Positions 1-6,292 of a DNA stretch of 47,310 nt are shown here, piece after piece. Below the pieces are notes generated by a model. The model saw only the letters and a program-made list of their open reading frames with translations, did not search any database and had not been told where the DNA came from. Both the position numbers and the translations under genes were made by a program. Each line of letters starts with the position of its first letter. Position 1 is the stretch's first letter. This stretch comes from Pleomorphomonas sp. (GTDB taxonomy: Bacteria; Pseudomonadota; Alphaproteobacteria; Rhizobiales; Pleomorphomonadaceae): contig JAUVXG010000013.1 in assembly GCA_030603685.1 (NCBI GenBank), positions 1 through 47,310 of the forward strand, in the 5' to 3' direction.

Positions 1-34
1 GAAAAGGAAAAGGGCGCCCGCACGGACGCCCTTT
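1..34 (-). terminator. Rho-independent terminator of grpE
   Basis: An 8-bp perfect stem (9-16 with 27-34) encloses a 10-base loop. Read on the minus strand it is followed by a pyrimidine-rich tail (TCCTTTTC, complement of 1-8). It lies 24 bases past the grpE stop, so it most likely ends the hrcA/grpE side of the window. Confidence 0.75.
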
Positions 35-57
35 CTTGTGTTCCGGCCGGCTTCAGT

Positions 58-681
58 TCACACCGTCTTGTCGACCTTGTGGCCACTTTCGGCCGGCGTT
101 TCGGTCTGAGGGGCGGCCTCCTCGGCAGGCACCGCCTTCGGACCGCCACGACCCACGCCGACGAGAGCCGGCCGTAGAACGCGCTCGCCGATCTTGAAGC
201 CGACCTGCATCACCTGCACCACAGTGCCGCTCGGCACGCTGGGATCTGGCACTTCGAACATTGCCTGGTGGAAGTTGGGGTCGAACTTCTCGCCAACGGG
301 ATCGACGCGGCTGACACCATGCTTTTCGAGCGCCTTCATCAGTTCGCGCTCGGTCAGTTCGACGCCCTCGACCAGGGAAATCAGCGCTTCGCCACCGGTG
401 GCGCGCGCTTCGGCGTCGACGGCGGCGATTGCACGCGTCAGGTTGTCGGCAGCGCCGACGATGTCGCGGGCGAAGTTGGTCACCGCATAGGTGCGGGCAT
501 CGGCAATCTCGCGCTCGGTACGGCGGCGAAGATTTTCCATGTCGGCGAGGGTGCGGAGAAGCTGATCCTTGAGATCGCCCGCCTCCTTCTCGAGGGCGGC
601 GATGCGCTGGAGCCCCTGGTCGACCACCGGGTCCAGTTCGGGAGCGGCCGGGTCGGGAGTCTGTGCTGTCTCGTCTGCCAT
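58..681 (-). CDS. grpE: GrpE, nucleotide exchange factor of DnaK
   Basis: GrpE releases ADP from the Hsp70 chaperone DnaK in the cytoplasm. The 207-residue product has a charged, variable N-terminus, a long helical dimerisation region (about 20-85, with LLRTLADMENLRRRTEREI) and the C-terminal beta domain (GVSRVDPVGEKFDPNFHQAMFE and the VxQVMQVGFKIGERVLRPALVGV region, split here for brevity). The length is normal for the family. The reading frame is open 38 codons further upstream, but the ATG at 681 is preferred because GAGGA lies 6 bases before it and the upstream extension is not GrpE-like. It is downstream of hrcA on the same strand, as in many alphaproteobacteria, but about 640 bp away with a plus-strand gene between. 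No CIRCE operator was seen upstream. Confidence 0.96.
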   Translation of the reverse strand: MADETAQTPDPAAPELDPVVDQGLQRIAALEKEAGDLKDQLLRTLADMENLRRRTEREIADARTYAVTNFARDIVGAADNLTRAIAAVDAEARATGGEALISLVEGVELTERELMKALEKHGVSRVDPVGEKFDPNFHQAMFEVPDPSVPSGTVVQVMQVGFKIGERVLRPALVGVGRGGPKAVPAEEAAPQTETPAESGHKVDKTV

Positions 682-902
682 CTTGTCCTCATGCTGTCTC
701 AACGCGGCTATCGCCGCCAAACGTGCCCCGGATTTGAGGGTTTCGGGCACGAAAATCAACCCTTGCCGCCGCTTTCCCCGCCCATCGACCTGCAAGTATG
801 CTGCGTCAGAGCGACGATGTCAGTCCTTGCCGCGTGAGATGCCACGATTGCCCGTCGCCATGCGCAGGATAATCTGCTCCTGCCAAACGGGAAGGAGATC
901 GG

Positions 903-1313
903 ATGACACTGGAAACGAACCGCCTTCGGGGCGAATGCCTTTGCCGTCGGGTGGGCTACGAGGTCGACGACTCCTTCGAATATGCGATGAACTGCCATTG
1001 TTCGAACTGCCGTCGAGCCACCGGTGCCGCCTTCAAGCCCTTCGCGGGCATCCGGGCGGGTCGGCTGGCTCTGGTGCGCGGCATGGACGATGTCATGCGC
1101 TTCGGCGACGGCGACCACGATGTCCATTGCGCGCACTGTGGCTCCCTACTCTACTCGCAGGTCCGAGACGGGGCCTATCTGCATGTCACTCTTGGCACCT
1201 TGGTCGATCCACCGTCGATCAGGCCGACCGCGCATATCTTTGTCGCCTCCAAGGCATCTTGGTTCGAGATTTCGGATGCTCTGCCGCAGTTCGATGAGTT
1301 TCCAACCGACTGA
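903..1313 (+). CDS. GFA-family zinc-binding protein (CENP-V/GFA fold)
   Basis: A 136-residue protein of the GFA family (Pfam GFA, named after glutathione-dependent formaldehyde-activating enzyme). It carries the family's cysteine ligands in order: CLC near residue 12, CHCSNC with the following RRATGAAFKPFAG near 32, and CAHCG near 80, ending in the typical HIFVASKASWFEI...LPQFDEFP segment. These cysteines bind two zincs in characterised members. The true substrate of most members is unknown, so formaldehyde activation should not be assumed. A good Shine-Dalgarno (GGAAGGAGAT) precedes the ATG. It lies on the opposite strand between hrcA and grpE, ends 12 bp from the end of hrcA, and looks like an insertion into that pair. 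Confidence 0.88.
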   Translation: MTLETNRLRGECLCRRVGYEVDDSFEYAMNCHCSNCRRATGAAFKPFAGIRAGRLALVRGMDDVMRFGDGDHDVHCAHCGSLLYSQVRDGAYLHVTLGTLVDPPSIRPTAHIFVASKASWFEISDALPQFDEFPTD

Positions 1314-1325
1314 CAGCCCCCTCAG

Positions 1326-2405
1326 CTAGCCGAGAAGGCGACCGACCACACGGGCGGTGTAATCGACCATCGGCACGACACGCGCATAGTTGAGCCGGGT
1401 CGGGCCGATGACGCCGACGACGCCGATCACCCGCGCCTCCGTGTCTCGGTAGGGCGACACCACAAGCGACGAGCCCGACAGGCCGAACAGCTTGTTCTCC
1501 GAGCCGATGAAGATGCGGACACCCTCGCCAGCATCGGCAAGGCCGAGCAGCTCGATCAGATCCTCGGAACTCTCCAGCTCCTCGAAGAGCGCCCGGATGC
1601 GCTCCAGGTCCTCGGCGGCCCTGACGTCGTCGAGCAGGTTGGCACGGCCGCGAACGATCAGCGTCTGGGGCCGGCTGCCGTCGGCGCCCGACCAGGACGC
1701 CAGGCCCGCATCGACGAGGCGAGCTGTCAAGGTATCAAGTTCGAGCTTTCGGGCGGCGCGTTGGCGCTCCACCTCGGCGCGCGTTTCGCTGAGAGTGCGG
1801 CCACGGATGCGGGCGTTCAGATAGTTCGCGGCCTCCTGCAGCGCGGACGCCGGCAGATCCGGCGGCAGGTCGATCAGCCGGTTCTCGACCGTGCCGTTGT
1901 CGCCGACCAGCACGACGATGCCGCGCGTCGGTTCGATGCGCACGAACTCGATGTGGCGGAGCCGCGGATCGGCCTTTTGCGTCAGCACCACGCCGGCGCC
2001 GCGCGTCAGGCCGGACAGCGTCTGCGAGGCCTCCGTTAGCACGTCTTCAACGCTCTTGCCGATGCCCGACGCCTTGAGACGGCCTTCGATCGCCGATCGA
2101 TCGCCCTCGGTGAGGTCGCCGATCTCGAGCATGGCGTCGACGAAGAAGCGCAAGCCGAGTTCGGTCGGCAGCCGGCCGGCTGACGTATGAGGTGCGTAGA
2201 GAAGGCCCGCCGCCTCCAGATCGGACATGACATTGCGGACCGAGGCGGGCGACAGTGGCGCGGCCAGAAGACGCGATATGTTGCGGCTGCCGACGGGATC
2301 GCCGGTGTCGAGATAAGCCTCGACGATGCGACGGAAGATATCGCGCGATCGGGCGTCGAGTTCCCGCAAGCCGCCCTGTCCACCTGTCGTCACCACGATA
2401 CCCAA
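1326..2405 (-). CDS. hrcA: HrcA, heat-inducible transcription repressor
   Basis: HrcA represses chaperone operons by binding the CIRCE operator and is tuned by GroE. The product (up to 359 residues, normal length) starts with a winged-helix domain ([20 protein letters not shown], then [10 protein letters not shown] and [18 protein letters not shown]), followed by the GAF-like and dimerisation regions and a conserved C-terminal [20 protein letters not shown]. The start is uncertain. A TTG at 2405 opens the frame, but the purine-rich AAGGGAG sits only one base before it. GTG at 2396 has a better spacing (10 bases). Upstream of tsaB, transcribed divergently. No CIRCE (TTAGCACTC-N9-GAGTGCTAA) is visible anywhere nearby, so its targets are probably elsewhere, for example groESL. 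Confidence 0.94.
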   Translation of the reverse strand: MGIVVTTGGQGGLRELDARSRDIFRRIVEAYLDTGDPVGSRNISRLLAAPLSPASVRNVMSDLEAAGLLYAPHTSAGRLPTELGLRFFVDAMLEIGDLTEGDRSAIEGRLKASGIGKSVEDVLTEASQTLSGLTRGAGVVLTQKADPRLRHIEFVRIEPTRGIVVLVGDNGTVENRLIDLPPDLPASALQEAANYLNARIRGRTLSETRAEVERQRAARKLELDTLTARLVDAGLASWSGADGSRPQTLIVRGRANLLDDVRAAEDLERIRALFEELESSEDLIELLGLADAGEGVRIFIGSENKLFGLSGSSLVVSPYRDTEARVIGVVGVIGPTRLNYARVVPMVDYTARVVGRLLG

Positions 2406-2540
2406 GCTCCCTTATGGCCTGAGCTAATTTGGCCGCGCCCGTCCTTCGGTGCAAGCCCCGCGCGCCCCCTGGACGATGGGAAGGTGGACGACGCGGCTTC
2501 GCTGCTCGACAGGGACCGCCGGTCGGGATAAACGGGGCCG

Positions 2541-3227
2541 ATGCTGACCCTGGCGCTTGACACTGCGAATGACCGGATTGCCGTCGCTCTTGCGGGCGAA
2601 GGCAAGGACATGATGCGCGCCGAGGCAATCTCGCGAGGCCATGCCGAACGGCTGTTTCCGCTGATCGACGACGTCCTGACAACGGCCGGCGCCGAGATCG
2701 AAAGCGTCGGGCGCATCGCGGTCAACATCGGCCCGGGCAGCTTTACGGGCATCCGCATCGCCGTGGCGGCAGCGCGCGGCCTCGGCCTGGCACTCGGCGT
2801 TCCGGTGGTGGGCATCGACGCGCTTCGTCTCATCGCCGCATCGCTCGAAGAACCAGCGGACGGCCCCATACTCGCAGCCGTCGATGCGCGGCGCGGCGAG
2901 ATCTACGCCGCTCTCTACGGTCCGAAGGGTAAGGTGCTGGAGCCTCCCTTCGCCGCCGATGCGGAGAGCGTGCTGGCGCGCCTGGGCGCCAGCGCGACCG
3001 TCATCGCCGGCTCGGGTGCGGCGATCCTCGCGCATCAGGCGGCGATTTCCGGTTTGCGGGTGCCGCCGGTCGACACGATGACCGCGACGAGCCCGTTGGC
3101 CCTCGCGCGGCTCGGGAGCGTCGCAGAACCAGCCACCGCCGTGCCCCGCCCGCTCTACCTCAGGGCGCCCGACGCCAAGCCGCAGCCGCCCGTACCCGGT
3201 CTTCTCGCTTCAACTCAGACGCCATGA
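2541..3227 (+). CDS. tsaB: TsaB, subunit of the tRNA t6A threonylcarbamoyl transferase complex
   Basis: TsaB pairs with TsaD and TsaE to place N6-threonylcarbamoyl on A37 of ANN-decoding tRNAs. The 228-residue product has the ASKHA-fold N-terminus (LTLALDTANDRIAVAL), the conserved helix with HAERLFPLIDDVL, and the family signature NIGPGSFTGIRIAVAAARGL, followed by VDARRGEIYAALY. It lacks the metal-binding histidines of TsaD, as expected. Its stop overlaps the rimI start by four bases (ATGA), giving translational coupling. The tsaB-rimI-mur-acyltransferase order is conserved in rhizobia and supports the assignment. Confidence 0.95.
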   Translation: MLTLALDTANDRIAVALAGEGKDMMRAEAISRGHAERLFPLIDDVLTTAGAEIESVGRIAVNIGPGSFTGIRIAVAAARGLGLALGVPVVGIDALRLIAASLEEPADGPILAAVDARRGEIYAALYGPKGKVLEPPFAADAESVLARLGASATVIAGSGAAILAHQAAISGLRVPPVDTMTATSPLALARLGSVAEPATAVPRPLYLRAPDAKPQPPVPGLLASTQTP

Positions 3228-3718
3228 AGCTCTGCAACCTCACGCGCCTGTTTGCCGCCCCTCGTCCGATCTGCGAGCCCGGCCGCGTCACCGACGCCGA
3301 CGACCTCGCAGCCTTGCACGCCCATGCCTTCCGCCACGGCTGGCCGGCCACCGAAATGGAAGCCCTGATCGCAGATCCCACGGTCACCACGATCGTGGCC
3401 CGCGAGGGGCGGACGCCCTTTGCCCGCCGACCGATCGGGTTCGTCATGATCAGGGCGGCCGCGGACGAGGCCGAGATCCTGACAGTCGCCGTCGCCCCGG
3501 CCCGACGTGGCCGTGGCGTAGGGCGCCTGATGATGGACGAGGCGATCCGCCGGCTCTATTTCATGCGCATTGCCTCTCTGTTTCTTGAGGTGGACGAGAG
3601 CAATGGCGCCGCGCTCGCGCTTTATCGCCGCTTCGGCTTCCGCGAGGTCGGCCGCCGCGCCAGCTACTATGCCGGCGGCACTGCGAACGCCCTTGTCATG
3701 CGAGCCGATCTCAAATAA
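3224..3718 (+). CDS. rimI: RimI-type GNAT N-acetyltransferase
   Basis: A 164-residue GNAT acetyltransferase. The acetyl-CoA binding loop RRGRGVGRLMM (about 103-113) and the C-terminal ALALYRRFGFREVGRRASYY are typical of RimI, which acetylates the N-terminal alanine of ribosomal protein S18 in E. coli; whether that is the substrate here is inferred from family and position only. The N-terminal 20 residues are less conserved. It overlaps tsaB by four bases and lies 48 bp before mur. The tsaB-rimI pairing is widespread in bacteria and strengthens the call. Confidence 0.9.
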   Translation: MKLCNLTRLFAAPRPICEPGRVTDADDLAALHAHAFRHGWPATEMEALIADPTVTTIVAREGRTPFARRPIGFVMIRAAADEAEILTVAVAPARRGRGVGRLMMDEAIRRLYFMRIASLFLEVDESNGAALALYRRFGFREVGRRASYYAGGTANALVMRADLK

Positions 3719-3766
3719 CCCATATTTGGCCGGCGACGGCGGCCAGACAGTTCGAGGGTACCCGCG

Positions 3767-4213
3767 ATGACCGAGGAAACCACTCCGCTCTCTTTGGAAG
3801 AAGCCTGTGCGGCGCGCGGCATGCGCATGACCGAGCAGCGGCGAATCATCGCGCGCGTGCTTGAGCAGGCCGTCGATCATCCCGATGTCGAAGAAGTTTA
3901 CCGGCGCGCCTCGGCGATCGACAACAACATTTCGATCTCCACAGTCTACCGCACCGTCAAGCTGTTCGACGACGCCGGCATGATCGCCCGGCTCGACTTC
4001 CGCGACGGACGTTCGCGCTACGAGCCGCTGCCCGACGAGCATCACGATCACCTGATCGACTTCCGTACCGGCGCCGTGGTCGAGTTCCACAGCGACGAGA
4101 TCGAGGCGCTGCAGCGCGAGGTCGCCCGCAAGCTCGGCTACAAGCTGATCGACCACCGGCTTGAGCTCTATGGCGTGCCGCTCGACGAAGCCGGCACGGA
4201 GGACAAGGCGTGA
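3767..4213 (+). CDS. mur: Fur-family metalloregulator, Mur type
   Basis: A 148-residue Fur-family repressor: an N-terminal winged helix (GMRMTEQRRIIARVL, recognition region ISISTVYRTVKLFDDAGMI, about 53-72) and a dimerisation/metal domain with EHHDHLIDFRTG (H92, H93, H95) and YKLIDHRLELYG. The paired cysteines that form the structural zinc site of E. coli Fur are absent; the only cysteine is C14. Rhizobial orthologues of this sequence and position act mainly as manganese-responsive Mur, while iron control is taken over by RirA and Irr. The Mur assignment is therefore from family knowledge, and Fur-like iron sensing cannot be excluded. The last codons overlap the following acyltransferase start (GTGA). 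Confidence 0.88.
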   Translation: MTEETTPLSLEEACAARGMRMTEQRRIIARVLEQAVDHPDVEEVYRRASAIDNNISISTVYRTVKLFDDAGMIARLDFRDGRSRYEPLPDEHHDHLIDFRTGAVVEFHSDEIEALQREVARKLGYKLIDHRLELYGVPLDEAGTEDKA

Positions 4214-4998
4214 AACCAGGCCACGTCAGGGCGGCGTTGACGCTGCCGCTGTTTTCCGTGGCCGCTTTCATTCTCGTCCTAATCTATCTGCCGGCTCGCC
4301 GATTCCGCTGGCGCTTTGCCGGTCTGCTTCAGATGCTGTTCCATCGGCTGGCGTTGTGGACGCTCGGCATCAGGCTGCACGTGCGCGGGCGGCCGGCGAC
4401 CGAACGACCTCTGCTTCTCGCTGCCAATCATGCGTCCTGGATCGACATTTCCGCCTATAGCGCCGTGATGCCGCTGTCCTTCGTCGCCAAACGCGAGGTG
4501 GGCACCTGGCCGCTGATCGGCTTCTTCGCCCGCCTGCAGCATTCGGTCTTCGTCGACCGGGCTCGACGTGGAGCTACAGCCGATCAGGCGGACAGCATCG
4601 GACGCCGACTGGCGGAAGGCGATGCCATCGTGCTGTTTCCCGAGGGCACCACGTCCGACGGCAACCAGGTGCTGCCCTTCCGCTCGTCGCTGTTCGGCGC
4701 CGCCCGCGCCGCCTTGAACGAAGCTGGCATCGAAGCGGTGTTCGTACAGCCCGTCGCCATCGCCTACACGCACATGCTGGGCCTGCCGCTCGGGCGCTCC
4801 GGGCGTTCGGTCGTGTCCTGGGTCGGCGACCAGGACCTTGTGCCACACGCGAAGGAACTGCTGGCAGCCTCCGACTTCGACGTGAGCATCGTCTTCGGCG
4901 AGCCGATCCGTTTCGACCGCGACACCGATCGAAAGAGGGTATCGCTCGAGGCCGAGACCGCCGTTCGCCGTCTGTTGGCCGCTGAACTCAGAGGCTGA
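4210..4998 (+). CDS. 1-acyl-glycerol-3-phosphate/lyso-ornithine lipid acyltransferase (PlsC/OlsA family)
   Basis: A 262-residue membrane-associated acyltransferase. After an N-terminal hydrophobic segment (about 8-28) it has the catalytic NHASWIDI motif (H74-x4-D79), the substrate motif FPEGTTSDG (about 143-151) and the downstream VQPVAIAYTH block of the PlsC family. It starts with GTG overlapping the stop of mur by four bases. In Sinorhizobium the gene at this position (between rimI/mur and miaB) is olsA, which acylates lyso-ornithine lipid; by synteny this gene may be its orthologue, but phosphatidic acid synthesis (PlsC) cannot be excluded from sequence alone. It ends 18 bp from the convergent hydratase gene. 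Confidence 0.88.
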   Translation: MKPGHVRAALTLPLFSVAAFILVLIYLPARRFRWRFAGLLQMLFHRLALWTLGIRLHVRGRPATERPLLLAANHASWIDISAYSAVMPLSFVAKREVGTWPLIGFFARLQHSVFVDRARRGATADQADSIGRRLAEGDAIVLFPEGTTSDGNQVLPFRSSLFGAARAALNEAGIEAVFVQPVAIAYTHMLGLPLGRSGRSVVSWVGDQDLVPHAKELLAASDFDVSIVFGEPIRFDRDTDRKRVSLEAETAVRRLLAAELRG

Positions 4999-5016
4999 GA
5001 CGAGACGGGGCGAGCG

Positions 5017-6063
5017 TCAGCGCGGCATCAGCAGCCAAAGATCGAGATCGAGCACGACCGAGGGCAGGTAGGCGCCGCTCTCGTCCCGATCGGGGAAATC
5101 GGTCGCCGGCTGATCGCGCGTACCGACGAGACGAACGCGGAGCGCGCCGAGGTCGTCACGGCCGTCGATCAGTTCCTTGCCGACAATGGTCGACCAGGCA
5201 TGGATGATCGAACCCGTAAACAGCGGCCCGACATAGCGGCCGGCGTTGATGGCCGCGACATGGACGGCGTTGCCGAGACCGTTGAACATCAATGCCCGGC
5301 CGATGGCCATGACCAGGCCACCGGACACAAGCCAACGGCCGCGCGAGCGCTCGTCGGAGAAGGGCAGCGGATGCTGTCGGGCCGGATTGCCGAAGAAGCG
5401 GGCGGCCATCATGGTGGTGCCTTCGTCCACGAGGGCGCCATCGACATGATCGATGCGTTCGCCGAGCTCGTAGTCGCCCCAACGGAAGCGGCTGCCGGAA
5501 AGCCCGCTGTCCCAGGCCGACAGGTCAAGCACCGGCAAGCGAGCGCCAAGCGCATCTGGGGGGACCGCGGCCGGCAGGGGCGGCACCAGTTGCTCGGAAA
5601 AGGGCTGCACGCCTTCCTCGGTCTTGCGCACCGTCTGCCAGCGGGCAAAGTCGATCACCTCGACGCCGCCTTCCTTGTGGCCGGTGGTCCGCAAGTAGAC
5701 GACGCCGGTTCGTCCACCAGTGTCGCGCAGGCCGATCACCTCGGTTACCGCCGAGATCGTCTCGCCCGGATAGACCGGCGCGAGAAAACGGCAGCCGGCA
5801 TATCCGAGATTGGCGACGGCATTGAGACCGACATCCGGCACCGACTGGGCGAGCACGATGTTGAAGACCAGCAGGTCGTCGATCGGCGCCATTGGATGCC
5901 CGACCGCACGCGCGAAATCGTCCGACGACTGCAAGGCAAAGCGGCTGCCTGTGAGAGCCCTGTAGAAGGCGACATCGCCGTCGGTCACGGTGCGAGGACT
6001 GGCGTGACGAAAGACCTGGCCGACCCTGAAGTCCTCGAAATACCGGCCGCCGCTACTCTTCAT
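5017..6063 (-). CDS. mch: Mesaconyl-CoA hydratase-like double-hotdog (MaoC) protein
   Basis: A 348-residue protein with two MaoC/hotdog halves. The first half contains YFEDFRVGQVFRHASPRTVT and APIDDLLVFNIVL, then LNAVANLGYAGCRFLAPVYPGETI. The second contains WGDYELGERIDHVDG, GRALMFNGLGNAVHVAAINA and the C-terminal LRVRLVGTRDQPATDFPDRDESGAYLPSVVLDL region (quoted only in part by key residues). This arrangement matches the mesaconyl-CoA hydratase of Rhodobacter, which interconverts mesaconyl-CoA and beta-methylmalyl-CoA in the ethylmalonyl-CoA pathway for C2 assimilation. The frame is open 45 codons upstream, but the ATG at 6063 fits the family start and has a GGGGG purine run 5 bases before it. 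It is transcribed away from polA. No other gene of that pathway is in the window. Confidence 0.8.
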   Translation of the reverse strand: MKSSGGRYFEDFRVGQVFRHASPRTVTDGDVAFYRALTGSRFALQSSDDFARAVGHPMAPIDDLLVFNIVLAQSVPDVGLNAVANLGYAGCRFLAPVYPGETISAVTEVIGLRDTGGRTGVVYLRTTGHKEGGVEVIDFARWQTVRKTEEGVQPFSEQLVPPLPAAVPPDALGARLPVLDLSAWDSGLSGSRFRWGDYELGERIDHVDGALVDEGTTMMAARFFGNPARQHPLPFSDERSRGRWLVSGGLVMAIGRALMFNGLGNAVHVAAINAGRYVGPLFTGSIIHAWSTIVGKELIDGRDDLGALRVRLVGTRDQPATDFPDRDESGAYLPSVVLDLDLWLLMPR

Positions 6064-6292
6064 GGCTGCCCCCAACCCGCGAATCGCCAACCATGATGAC
6101 CAGCCATGCCAATGTGTCATCCCCGCCGATGGTCTGGGATGGATTCGAGGGTGAAGCGCAACGGCCTGGAAACCTGTGAACCCGTGCTTCCGACTCACGC
6201 TCTGGTGGACATCGACCGGAAAGCGTCAGCAGTGACGACGGGCGATGAAGGCGCGTCTTCACTTCCGGCGGGCGGGCGGGCATAGTCCGACC

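Noticed and set aside
682-902. CIRCE operator or heat-shock promoter for grpE
   Set aside because: No TTAGCACTC/GAGTGCTAA pair and no convincing CTTGAA...CCCAT promoter could be found on the minus strand.
2406-2540. GAGCTAA near the hrcA start as half of a CIRCE element
   Set aside because: It matches only part of one arm and there is no complementary arm at the right distance.
6064-6292. Cobalamin riboswitch before polA-cobO-cobQ
   Set aside because: No B12-box-like conserved stretch was recognised here or before cobD; only a covariance search could settle it.
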